Assembly: GCA_000787465.1 (NCBI GenBank)
Contig: JSYX01000120.1
Span: 1 to 64,000 of the forward strand
Direction of reading: 5' to 3'
DNA from: Thermomucor indicae-seudaticae
Lineage: Eukaryota; Mucoromycota; Mucoromycetes; Mucorales; Lichtheimiaceae
Length of the DNA stretch: 64,000 bases
Shown here piece by piece: positions 1 to 10,835 of this stretch; the stretch's first letter is position 1, and each line of letters begins with the position of its first letter. The notes below the pieces were generated by a model. It was not told the origin of the DNA. It did not search any database and saw only the letters and a program-made list of their open reading frames with translations. The position numbers were made by a program, and so were the translations under genes.

Positions 1-1895
1 CTGATACTTTTTATAGTGATATTTCTTGATAGTGATCACTTTCCGAGCTTACCGACCCTGTCACATATCCCAGAGCTAGTGTAATGCTTTATGTACGAGA
101 TACTAAGGCTTCCACTTCATGCTACTGGCATGGCATGATGGAAGCCCTACAAGACACATGTGCAGCAATATGGACAAGAACTGACTGACACGGCTGTCTG
201 AACCCCCGTGTGCGGATAGATTTTAGGTAATGTGGACTCAGAACGGAGTAATATATAACGTCTGTTCAAGGAAAAAGTTATCGTCTATACTTGACAATTT
301 TCGACAAAAGTGCGAATTTCTCAATGCGAGCCCCTTTCATGCCATATATGGAAATCGATAAAAATCTGAATCTGACAACCATTTTTTATTCCGCTGACAG
401 GAACCCCCTCTATGAGTCTGATAGTCACCTTTCGCGTTCATCGTGGCCTAGTTCACACGGTCCAAGACCAAAGGTAGCTTTTCAGAGAAGCAGCGGAGTC
501 AGTCGCGCAGTTGACGCGCAATCAGCTTCACATCAAACCCCGTTATGTCTTTGATGAAGGTACATTGTCTGTGGGTACTTTGGATATATTTGTTCCGGAT
601 TAGCTGCAACATCCTCTAATGCACATTTTGTTTTTCAAAGTTTGGTTGAACAGTTAACGTAATGAATGATGCACGCGACACTAGGCTTCTTTTAAAGGTT
701 ATCTTTGTAACTTGTATAAAAGCCCTGTTTCCGACCTTCGCGAAGAAATATTTCTGCCACGTAAACTGACTAGCAATTGAGATAAGATGAGCACAGAAAC
801 TTTTCGATTCGCGCAGCGTCGAAAGCGATAGAGTGCTCATCGAACGCGGGCAGCTGGTCGACAAATTCCCCCTCCGGGATATTCTTGCAGCCCAGATTCG
901 CTGCGCTGTATGCGCCGATACTTCAGCTGGCACATATCGAAATACGTAATGCTGCCATCAAGATAAACGTCCAGCCGTTTTCTGGCTTCTTCAAATGGAT
1001 CGTTGCTGCAAGCCTCGATTTTCTTCTGTTAGAATTCCATCTGATCGCAACAGGCTCCCTACCCTGGACTCCAGTCTAAGTCTAGACTTCTTGCAGCTGG
1101 ATCAACGTCGCCTTGTTCTTCAGCGTCCGAACGAAGGTCGGCCGGCACCGGTATGGTTGAGCCAGTCGTTGCCATCTCAAAACCGTTGCTGCAGCGTGGC
1201 AATCCGAGAACGGATGTCGTCCTTGCAACCGCCCATTAAGATCTCCACGGCGCTTTTCCTTGCCGCAAACATCTTAGAAGGGACCTTTGGCGATCTGGTA
1301 AAAGCTATATGCCGTGGGATACCCACGCTGGCATAGCACAAGCAATGACTGCTTTGGCTTGGTGAAGAACAGGTCCGATGCCATCATGGACGCAGCGGTT
1401 TCTCGGCGATCAAAATGTAATTATATTCTTGGCACGTTCATGTTTCAATAAAGTCTTGTTTATGAGGTCTGTGCCTGGACGATGTTCGTGTGGGAGAGTG
1501 AATCGCATTAAATCTCTAGCTACAAAGAAAAGTGACGCACTGCATATTACTTCCACGATCAATGCACTGCCTTTCTTCGGTGAGAGCCCCACCAGTGGTA
1601 TTAGAAGGGAACAAATCTTCAATTTCTGGCCTGTCATTAGTGTTTCTTGTCGGGTCTATCGAAGCGGGTCCAACTTCCTCCCGATTCCGTAAGACTGTTA
1701 ACGGGCCGTAAAAAGGTTAAATGTCCAACAGTAACAAGTGCGAGCGGTCTTTATAGCTAGTTGCCTTCGCGGCAGGAAAAATCGGCCTCACACTGAGAGG
1801 ATTGTAGGCTCAAAAACTGTCTTTTCCTTCATTGTTCCCTTGTTTAATTTATAGTAACCGAAGAATAGAAAATACTAGGAAACTTGTGGAAATGT
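1..1895. other. No resolved gene; possible eroded coding fragments on minus strand
   Basis: No family is recognisable here. On the minus strand there are short open blocks that read like diverged exons. One near 870-1030 includes the run DPFEEARKRLDVYLDG. Another near 1190-1330 includes KMFAARKSAVEILMGG and appears to lose frame at a run of four T. I could not join these into one model, and no transposase or reverse transcriptase motif is visible. The stretch could be the eroded 3' part of the neighbouring unknown gene or an old mobile-element remnant. Confidence 0.3.
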
Positions 1896-2542
1896 CTATA
1901 CAAATATAGCCAGGTCAAGAAATATCCAGAAAGAAGGAAACAAGCTCTCTTCGCGAGTCTCTAGCGGTTCTACGTGATAACGGAGGATGACGCAATCATC
2001 CACGTAGATACCATACGTCTCCTCCGGGATTAATCTTACGTTCTAATAGAAGACTAAATACAGCCGGTCTAGTTCCCTATGGTTATCTCACCTCGGCAAC
2101 ATATTGTCTTTTCCATGAAGTCCCGGCGGCCTTCTTCATTGTCCCGACAGAGCCGAAGATCTCCTTGACTAACCCTTTGCTAACCGGCTCAAGAAGAAAA
2201 AGACGCTGTCAGCTTAAACGCTATTCTCGAGCCAATTAGAGTAGGGTGTTCAAGTCGTTTTTGAGCTTCGACGTCCTCAGTGACACGAGGAGGTTCATTA
2301 GAAAACGACCGAAGGCGCCATACAGATTCGCCGTAACGTTCACGGAGGACCAACACCTTGTGGACGCCACTAGGAGATTGTGTCGTTTGCTGTCATTTTG
2401 ACGTGTGGCAATCATATAGAACCAGGTCAGCTTATGTTCTCTTCAAACCTTACACTCGCTCCTCTTACCGGTCTGCAGACCCCATCCTCGTCCAATTATG
2501 CGGAGTATTAGTCACAGGATCGAAAGGAACGGACGAGGGCAT
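1896..2542 (-). CDS. Unrecognised 152-aa protein, four exons
   Basis: I do not recognise this family. The model is exons 2542-2469, 2369-2220, 2179-2092 and 2042-1896, joined by introns of 99, 40 and 49 bp whose phases (2, 2, 0) all agree. The first intron starts GTAAGA and the third starts GTGAGA; the 40-bp one has a weaker donor (GTTTAA). The product is soluble, starts MPSSVPFDPVTN, and contains LVLRERYGESVWRL and LVKEIFGSVGTMKK. It has no signal peptide or clear membrane segment. Three consistent junctions argue for a real gene, but it could extend further into 600-1700 if the last intron is missed. It is divergent from the HAPSTR1-like gene. Confidence 0.4.
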
Positions 2543-2997
2543 TCAACGGCATCGGTCATACTGGGCCACGTCCCACAAATGGGCCAGGTCGCAAACGAGG
2601 ACGGAGCGCGAACCTCGGCGCAAACGCACGCCCAGGCTCGTCATTGTAGCGATTAGTTGGCTAAAGTTGTCAATGGTGATATCAAATGACAAGCCAGGGG
2701 AAAGAAGCATGGGAGACACTCTTTCGGCGGCGCTTTGCGGGATGGGTGAAGGGATGAGCTCATCCCAATGGCGATCCTCCCCCTCCAAACAAAGAAGGCG
2801 GTAGCAATTCGACGTCTTGGGCCCTTTATAGCATTGTAGTGGACCAAGATTGTTTCGTACGGCTTGCGTAAACCGGTAACGTCCAGGGGAATGGTTATCA
2901 TACCCCGATCCCAGTGTTAGTCCTGCAATGGCGACAGTCACATTCGAACTCGCGTACAGGTGGAAACAGGTCGAATATCTCTTCTTCAATCCGTCTA

Positions 2998-3769
2998 ATG
3001 ACCATGGATCAATCAGGTTCTATACTAAGTTCTTACGATGCCACAGAAAATGCGTTACTGGAATCATTTAAGGGAGCCGCAGTGAAGGTGACCAATCTGT
3101 ATAAAGAATCGCTTGCACAGAACCGGAAAGCCTATGGTGCAGGATACCAGCAAGCGCTGCAAGATCTCTATGAGTTTATTACGTCGCATCCGAGCAATCT
3201 GGGTGTGGGCGGTACGGCCGTACCTGTTGAGGACATTTTGGCATTTGCTCGTCAAAAGAATGCTCAATTAATGAGTGAACTCGTACCGGATCGTACTAGT
3301 ACTACTAGTAGTAGTAGTACTACTTCTACTGACCACCGGGTGAATGTCAGCAACAACCATACAAATACCAGTAGTTCCGTTGATCAAAACCCGAGTACCC
3401 GTCTTCCCGCTGAAGTAAGAATTGTGAAATAAAGTTGAGTAGCTCATGATGGACTGAACTTCTTTATAGGCAGGTATCAAGTACACTGAAGCTACAGCTA
3501 GAAGCGAACCCAAAGAACCGTTCAATCCTTTTCGCATTGATCCTGACACACAGTTTACATTTACGGCACCTTTTTATCATCATCAACATCAATGGCCATG
3601 GAATAGTTACATGGAACAGCAAGAAAATACAATGGATGGATTAAAACGACGTCATGCCTCATCCTCTGATATATCCTTTATGGGACGGTCGTTAAGCAAC
3701 ATGAATATAGACTCTTGGGACGAACCTCCACTCAAGAAGGGACGATCAGCAAAAAGGGAAAACGAATGA
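2998..3769 (+). CDS. HAPSTR1 (C16orf72)-like stress-response regulator
   Basis: Two exons, 2998-3414 and 3470-3769, are joined by a 55-bp intron (GTAAGA...TATAG, phase 0) to give 238 aa. The N-terminal third carries the hallmark of the C16orf72/HAPSTR1 family, AAVKVTNLYKESLAQNRKAY followed by an amphipathic helix. The C-terminus has the second conserved patch, GLKRRHASSSDISF then a basic LKKGR tail, much like the human protein's KRTSAQ...KRNR end and probably a nuclear localisation signal. Between them lies a Ser/Thr/Asn-rich linker. In animals HAPSTR1 works with the E3 ligase HUWE1 in stress signalling; a fungal role is inference. Family call from motif match only. Confidence 0.65.
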
Positions 3770-3981
3770 TTACCCCTCCTTTCCGCACGCGATATCTTTT
3801 GTATATATCTCTTTACTTTGTTATATCAAGAAGGAAGTGGAAATGTATAAACTCCAAAAGAGCCAGTCAGTGTATAGAAAAAAATCGCAAACATTTGTAA
3901 AGTTCTTTTCCTCAAAGAAGAATCTCATTCACCGCACTCATTTATCTTTTAATTAATCGCGGGTTTATTCGGGTCATAATA

Positions 3982-5339
3982 CTAGGATGATCCCTGCGTA
4001 AGATCTTGTCCTCCACGTTCAAGATCCGCTTGCTGCTGCTGTTGCTGTGAGGATCGATGATCCATCATGTACGCGTCGTCATCTAAAAGTCTTCTGCTGC
4101 TTTCCCGGTTTCGACGATGGCTGTCAATTACACCACCGTCATTATCGTAAATCGGAGCAGGCGGGAAACGGCCTTCATAGGGATGATGGCACACCGTATG
4201 CCATAACGGAGGATAGTATTGTCGATACGCAAAATAGGCGCACGCAGCGCCTAAACCACGATACTTTAGCGGATCGGTCCATTTCTGTTGCCACGAGACA
4301 TTTATTACCTAATAGTGAGCCAATAAAAACGTCTTGCCAATGATGACGATAGTCTCTTGTCCGTGAGATGGCGACAAGCAGGGCACCGATCAGAGGAAAC
4401 GCAAAGACAAAGCCTTTATAAGTGTACTGCCGCGGGGTGGGGTGCTCGTCATTATCCGCATAAACACAGCCCTGGATTCAATCATTATACTTACCCCGCG
4501 TTTGTCAAACATTTTCATTTTGCCGCCAATGTAGAGAGCCAAAAAGCCAAGGCCCGCAAACGAGACTAATCAAGAGAAAGGACGAGTTTAGGGTCTTTTT
4601 TTTCGGCCATCTCAGGAAGCGCCTTACAGGAAGAATGACCACTCGGAAAGCTCTTGTATCCGTCGATCATATCATACGAGTCAATGGGCGTGGTACATAT
4701 CGTATAATTGGACAGTCCAAAGACAGGATCCTGAGCTCCCGGTCGAGGCTGACACCGATCAAGGAAATCCGGTCGAGGCCTTCCAACCGTAATCTTTTTT
4801 TTTGAAAGTCAGCGGGGCATGAATCCTGGAGTGCGGGAGAAACATTTGTTACCTTGATGACTGTTGTCAACATGACACTCATGCTCAGTCCAAGACAAAG
4901 CCCTAGGATGGTGATTATTCAAGCAAGATCGAGCTTGAGTGTGTCTATTAACACGATGACTCACCGAGGACACCTAAATGGAAATCAGGTAAACTTTTAC
5001 GTATGCCAAGTGATACAATGGCCATGATCACAATAGGGGCTAACAAACAGACGACCTATATCCACACGCGCTCTCTCTCTCAGTGTGGGGAAAAGATAAA
5101 TATTTTGGACGCGAAATAAAGAGACGTACGGCGACGAGCCACATGGGTACGGAATCGGCAGGTGCCTGTGGGTACATTATGGTCTTGTCTTGGAGCGAAA
5201 AGTCTCGACGGAATGGAGGGATCTGGTCAATGCCGTAGAATGCCACGGCCATAATGATGACCAGAAGCCAGTCGGGTAAATATGACAGACATACTCGCCT
5301 CGTATGCGGGCTTTTCCAGTCGACTTTAAGAGACATCAC
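3982..5339 (-). CDS. PAP2-family lipid phosphate phosphatase, DPP1 type
   Basis: An integral membrane phosphatase that would hydrolyse diacylglycerol pyrophosphate or phosphatidate in the endomembrane system. Seven exons (5339-5130, 5055-4965, 4902-4853, 4793-4628, 4565-4495, 4426-4309, 4250-3982) give 324 aa with every phase consistent. All three PAP2 signatures are present: [11 protein letters not shown] (motif 1, built across a splice junction), PSGHSS (motif 2) and [13 protein letters not shown] (motif 3). Hydrophobic segments alternate with these, as expected for six membrane spans; the first is [17 protein letters not shown]. The tail after [12 protein letters not shown] is hydrophilic, with a short polyglutamine run. 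Length fits yeast Dpp1 (about 290 aa) plus this tail. Substrate preference cannot be read from sequence. Confidence 0.9.
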
Positions 5340-5639
5340 ACAAGGAACGGAGGAGGGCTATGGCGGTCGCGTGCCTGGCATGAGAGCCCAGGCCCGGCTA
5401 CACGGAAGCGGAATCTCAAACAATCCAGTCAGCTGGCTCTCAGGAAGGAACGTGCGCTGGAAGACACATTTAGCAATGACTATAACACAAGCTTTATATC
5501 GTCAAGTTACGCTTGGCTGCTGCACAGGTCTCGGCGCGGACGCATTTTATTTGAAACGAGGGGGAAAAGAGAAAGAAAATGATAATCTTTCATGACGGAA
5601 CCTGCAAGTAATGCTAGTATTTTGACTAAAAGTACAATA

Positions 5640-5664
5640 TATATATGTATATATATATAAGTAG
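5640..5664. repeat. AT-rich microsatellite
   Basis: A short alternating TA tract (atatatatatgtatatatat) lies in the roughly 560-bp spacer between the 5' end of the lipid phosphatase and the 3' end of the J-domain gene. The rest of that spacer shows no gene. Confidence 0.6.
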
Positions 5665-5897
5665 TAGAAAAGGTAATATAAAGATAGATAGAATGCAAAA
5701 CAGGGGGGAATTGATTGGATTATGCAGATTCTCCATTTTCAGTGATGCGTCGGTTAGGATCCACTAACTGCTGAGTGTGTTCCATGTCATCCAAATCAGC
5801 CACAGATGATATCATGAGCATGCAAGGGAGACAGCATCCCGCGCAACAAAACAGGACAGACTATGTACAAATTAACGTTCAGTAAACGTACGTAAAA

Positions 5898-7201
5898 CTA
5901 GAATGCAGGTAAAAAAAGAAAGCATACCAATGCAATAAACACGGGAATAAAGACGTTTGACATGCCAATATAATGGAACCCGTCCAACCGTCTGGCAATC
6001 AAGCCGATCAAAGCATAAGCGAGCGCACCAACAACCACAAATACCACGGCACCCATCAAGACGGTCATTTTGCCTTGATGAGCAATTTCCGGCTGCGAAC
6101 GCAAACGACTAAAGAGGGCATAACTCAAAGCCAGTTGCACAGCGTACTTCAGGCCGACCAAGTACAACGGGATAAAGATGACCGCCCACGAGCACGTGAT
6201 CGTATTGTCAATCCGCACCGCAATCAGGACAAACAGAATCAGTCTCAAGGCGAGAAGCCAAAACTCGTCAAAGGTCAGCTTCAGCAACTGGATCACAGAG
6301 GCCTCTCCCTGTCGCGTTGCGACCACAAGCACCGCAACCCAGTTCACGACTTTGAGCACAAAATGGATGCCTTCAAACACAAAGTAAGGGATAAACACGA
6401 CCGCAGCCGACCAGTCCACTCGTCCATCGAGACGCACGACGATAAAGATCTGAAACAGAACCCAGAGCACCCAGTCGACCATCCACAACCCTTTTTGCAC
6501 TGTCGCAAATCGTCGTTGTGCTTGTCTGATCTTTCTCCTCTCGTCTTCTTCGTCCTCGTCCTCGTCATCATCATCAGGACGCCGAAAGTACAACACGATA
6601 ACGTAGCCAAGCACCGCATCCACGATCCACATTGGTATCCACACAACGCCCCATGACCACGCCACCTTGCCGTCTATCCGGACCGTCAGGAACGCGAAAA
6701 AGATAATCAATAGTGCCAAGCATAAGCCAAGCCCAAGTAGCACGCTGCACAGCATCGACTCGATCTCCGGGTCAAACAACGGACTTGCGACCGTGTCCAT
6801 CATTTGCAACCCAAGTTCGCCGTACCGATCGTATACTCGTCGTTTGTTCTCGTCGCTCAATACCTGATTTCTTTTTTCCTTAGCGCTGCTCTTGTCACTC
6901 GTCGTTGCTCGACATTTACCTCATAGGCGTGACTAATGTTTTTAAACTAATGGTCAAGCATTAGCTCCTATTCGCCCGTCTAATGTCGCATTCTCCTCAC
7001 CTGCTCTGCACTATCTGGATTCTTGTCTGGATGGTACCGAAGTGCTAATCGGCGATAAGCCTAGTCCAAACTCGCTAAGGTTCCCCGCTATTCATATATA
7101 TATATATTCAAGAATAGCGTATATACCTTTTTTATTTCTTCTGGACTTGCAGACTTGGGCACGCCCAGTGTCTCATATAACGCAGTCGTATTGCGGTCCA
7201 T
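5898..7201 (-). CDS. J-domain protein fused to a TMEM185-like multi-span membrane region
   Basis: Four exons (7201-7127, 7060-7001, 6946-6920, 6863-5898) are all in phase 0 and give 375 aa. Residues 1-70 form a J domain: YETLGVPKSASPEEIKK, then YRRLALRYHPDKNP with the HPD tripeptide that activates Hsp70, then ISHAYEVLSDENKRRVYDRYGE. The remainder has repeated hydrophobic segments ending in a VR(I/L)DG...W(S)W/AVV-(F/W)IP pattern, seen at least four times (VRIDGKVAWSWGVVWIPMWI, VRLDGRVDWSAAVVFIP, VRIDNTITCSWAVIFIP, a C-terminal variant). This resembles the TMEM185/TMEM60 group. An acidic loop rich in D and E sits near residue 155. Likely an ER or vesicle membrane co-chaperone. The J-domain call is secure; the TMEM185 call rests on pattern resemblance. 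Confidence 0.8.
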
Positions 7202-7294
7202 GGTGCAAAAGCAAAAAAAAGGGGTCCAGTAAAAGAGAAAAAAGTAAAAATAAAATTTTCTGTGGTTTCAAACAAGGTCAAATTTTCATTTTCG

Positions 7295-9806
7295 TTACAA
7301 GTTCTGGTATGCAGGTCGTCGTCGTTTGGAGGTCAAAAGAACACGTAACTTGTCATCCACTGAGAGATTTTCAATATGTTTCTCTATTTTCGCCCGTTCT
7401 TCACTGTTATTCCATATCGATCGTTCTTGTAGACGTTGCTGCAGTTCGGCTCGCTTCCGATCCATGGCCCGGACACGTCTCTCGAACTGATAAAACAAGA
7501 CTTCGGCTCGCTCCAATGTTTCTTGTAACCCGATTTTGCCCGAAAGTTCATTGGTATACTAACTCCCAGGCATCAGTACCCGTCTTTTGTGTCTGTTGTT
7601 TGTACGTTACCTTGAGGATTTCGTCAAATTGAGATAATTGCTCCAGAATCACTTGTCGGTGTTGATCCAATACGGCCAGAGCCACAAAGAGCAACATTTG
7701 CGTCGATAGATAATCTGTCCACAAGACCTCCCATAACCGAATCACATCGTTCCACTCGAATTCTCGCTTGAACCAGACCAGTAACCATCGGAAACAAAAG
7801 AACAAATTCGTCGTTTCAGTCTCCTCAAAGTGTTTGTATAATCGAGGATCCATAAACCGAATCAGTGCGCGCAGGGTATCGAGCTGCCGGTGCATGCCGG
7901 ACTGGTCCATGAAGAAGTTGGACTGGACGCGATCCATAAACTTGACAAATCCCCAGAATGCCATTTCCTCTGTGCCCATGGCTACAAATATAGGTGCCAG
8001 TAAATCAGACATGCCTTGAACATAGCCAAGCTCGGTATTATAAAAGTTGTAGGTAACCAAGATATCCTTCATGATCTCCAGGTTCATGTTGGTCCCGACT
8101 GTCATGTCCGGGTCCGGGTTGGGCATGTCCTCCGCCTCAAAAGCTTCCATGGTTCGGTCTGTCCGATGCACATCCTTGTCTATTACGCTATACCCTTTAA
8201 TCAAAGGTTATATATATGAGAAAACTTGTTACTATGTTACCTATTCGATGTTTTTCGTCCAGAAAGGCCTTGGTATTCCGAACATCCATGTCATTGAACC
8301 AAATCGCCTTGATCTTGTAATACTCATCACTTTAATAGATCAGTTACCATCCACAAAGGGAAACAAAAGGGTTGACTTACATTTGGCTCCTTCGTATGGC
8401 TTCACGTTCGTCAAACGTGCTATCCCACGAATACATTCCTAACAGAAACTTCCAGGCTTCGATCCTGACATCTGGATCCAATCCACCACGGAAAATAAGG
8501 CTGTACACGAAATCTTCAGAAACACAAAGTTTGCCTTCTCCATCGAAGAGATCAACCCATTCCTCGGGTACGACGGGTCCTCGACGCGTATGTACCGGTG
8601 GAGGCTACTGTCTGCTTAGCTGCTATACTCGCATAAATCCGGATTTGCCAGCTGCATACCATTTTCATTTCCGGGGTATCATTTAAAAGCGCTTCTGAAT
8701 CTTCTACACGCCACCATTCGCCTTTGGACGCATCCTCACCAGCCGCCCTATTACTATGATTATTAAAACCAGAAAGAAAAACGTTCAAGATAAAGTGACT
8801 TGCCATCTTGCCAAGTAGATCGTCGCTCGATCATAGTCGTCCATGGTGCGTTGTACAGTCACATTGCGACATAACGCTTGTATAGACGGTGGCAGCAAGG
8901 GTGTGATGGCACGAGCCACAGGATGTTCCAGTATTTGGGCTTTCAAAAACATAAGAATAACGAAAGTTTCATGCAACACAATACAAGGTCTTTTTTTACC
9001 TGCTGTGGACCTGGATAATTGCGTAATCCTTGCAAAGCGTTGTAAAATATTCCAACGAGCTTCATCCAGTGCCTCCCTCAACGGGTCACCACCACCACTT
9101 CTGCTGCTGTTGCCGACGATGGCTGTATCAGGTACATCTTGATTTATCCGAACCACCTTGTAAAGCCATTCGTCATCAGGTGACCTCTGCAGAGGTGCAA
9201 AGGCTCCCAAGACATCCAATATATCATAGCCAGGCCATCTTCCTCCTGACCAATACAAAGGGTCCAAGATATCCCCATGACGCATCGTGATAATCATGTC
9301 CTGCGGTGGGCGAACATAGATGGAATAGACGTTGGATAAGCGGACCGTCATTGTCTCTGGATGCTGAAGCGGCAACTGGATAGAAGGGAAGCCTGACACA
9401 GATACACTTGATCAGAAAAGCCAAACAAGGAGAGAGAGAGATATATACATCCGCCTAACCTCTCTCGGACGCCAAGAAACCGTCCAGTTGAAGCAACAGA
9501 GCACGGTCTTGTGCACTGACGAGGTCATTTGGAATCCATGCAATGGTGATGTCAAGATCAACCTGTTCTAAAGCCGGTTAAAAGCACGGGGGTTGTATAC
9601 GTAACCGTTGTGGACGGACATACGGGATGTATGGAGAGGATAGTAAAGAAGCCAGAGACAAGTCGACGTTGAAAGCCTGACTTTGCATATATTAAGCGTA
9701 CTGGTGTCGTATTCAATGCAGTATACGCCCGCGGAACGGGCGGTAAAGGAGGACGAGGTTGTGACATAGACGGTCGTCCGGAAACTGGGAACGGACCGCC
9801 ACCCAT
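7295..9806 (-). CDS. GYP7: GYP7/TBC1D15-type Rab GTPase-activating protein
   Basis: Accelerates GTP hydrolysis on Rab7/Ypt7-class GTPases on endosomes and vacuoles. The N-terminal Rab-binding-type region (about 9806-8785) aligns with TBC1D15, including LVSGFFTIL joined across an intron to VDLDITIAW. Then follow FIFRGGL-like YSLIFRGGLDPDVRIEAWKF and DKDVHRTDRT. The TBC core has the catalytic arginine segment in the upstream IDKDVHRTDRT region and the glutamine finger in LGYVQGMSDLLAP. The main TBC exon is 8179-7611 and the last exon 7558-7295, joined so that EILK runs into YTNELSGKIGL as in the human protein. The C-terminal tail is a basic coiled coil. The first exons are the least certain; MGGGPFPVSG at 9806 is the start I chose, and 9875 is an alternative. 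Confidence 0.88.
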
Positions 9807-10194
9807 TCTTCTTCTTGTTGTTGAAGACGAAAAAAGGGAAAAAGAGATGGTATTTATGCCCGAGCCCAGTGCCAAGTCAAAAAATTGCAGGCATAGAAAA
9901 TCTTGGCATCCAAGACAGCGACTCTTCGGTTGGACTCTCCTTCAGGTACAAAAGACGCACATACTGGCTTTTAGAAAACTGTAGCGCTTAATGGACTACT
10001 AACAATTCGCAACCCAGCATCCCATGCCGAGCCCTAGAGCCATCGTGTCGTATAGACGGACAAAATGCCTCATTTGTAAGGGTTGAAGATATTAGACTTT
10101 TGGTCGCGTCTAAAACGAACTCTCCCGTGGAGATGAAGTGAAGCAGAAACCTTCAGAAAGTTCCCAGCTCGTCTTTATAATCGTATAATGAACT
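9807..10194. other. Intergenic, nothing recognised
   Basis: The spacer between the 5' end of GYP7 and the 3' end of AIM41. It should hold the GYP7 promoter and AIM41 terminator. I see no open frame or repeat of note. Confidence 0.5.
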
Positions 10195-10770
10195 CTATTT
10201 GGAGGACAGCAGTTTCTTGACAACATCACTCACTGTCTTCTTATCCGCCAACGCGGCATCCACCGTCCAAGCCTTCATGACCTTGCCCATATCCTTGACC
10301 GACACCGCACCGACCTGCTCAATGATCCCCTTGACCCGCTTCTCGATTTCTTCTGGGGCCATCGGTTCAGGCAGATACCGTTTCAGGACTTGTAATTCTT
10401 TTTCCTCCTGCTCGGCTAATTCGGGCCGACCACCGGCCTTGTATTGCTGAATCGCGTCCTGGCGTTTCTTGACCAGTTTCTGAATCACAGACACAACAGC
10501 CGCGTCCTCCCTCTCGTTGGGTTTCGCATTCGGCGACTTGATGTGATACGTGTAATCGCTTAGAATGTTTTTGACGACATTCAGATCCGGTTGCTTCTTT
10601 TCACGCATAAATTGTTTCCGGTCTTCTTTTAATCGCGTCATTAGCGAGACTTCTATTTATTTTTGCCCATTAGTCTTGCTGTGTCCGCAGGTCGGGCGCA
10701 CGCAGTGATAATCACGTTCGGTCGTGTAGCATCGTCGCGTTAATCCTCGAACGGCAGCACGCAGAAACAT
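10195..10770 (-). CDS. AIM41: YqeY/AIM41-like mitochondrial protein
   Basis: The GatB/YqeY-domain family resembles the tRNA-binding tail of the GatB amidotransferase; the yeast member Aim41 is mitochondrial, with a poorly defined role. Two exons (10770-10716 and 10652-10195, 63-bp intron, phase 1) give about 170 aa. Exon 1 encodes a basic, Arg-rich presequence, MFLRAAVRGLTRRCYTTE, typical of mitochondrial import. The mature part has the family landmarks RLKEDRKQFMREKKQPDLNV, VVSVIQKLVKKRQDAI, LKRYLPEPM and the C-terminal MGKVMKAW and DVVKKLL. The donor is GTGATT, weaker than most here, so the exact join could differ, but without exon 1 the protein would lose its targeting signal. Confidence 0.85.
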
Positions 10771-10835
10771 TGTTTACTTGGTCAAAGCTTAAAAAGAGAA
10801 CACACACACGATTTTTTGAGACTCAGTTCTCGTTC
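10771..10835. promoter_or_regulatory. 65-bp shared divergent promoter region
   Basis: Only 65 bp separate the start codons of AIM41 (minus) and the alpha/beta hydrolase (plus). Both promoters must overlap, or lie partly in each other's transcribed region. I see no clear TATA box. A short CA run (cacacacac) lies inside. Confidence 0.5.

Noticed and set aside
2358..2989. Two overlapping 148-codon frames on opposite strands
   Set aside because: Neither has a domain; the region includes the 5' exon of the unknown minus-strand gene and the HAPSTR1-like promoter.
5973..6656. A 227-codon plus-strand frame
   Set aside because: It is antisense to the J-domain/TMEM185-like gene and lacks any domain; it reflects codon bias on the other strand.
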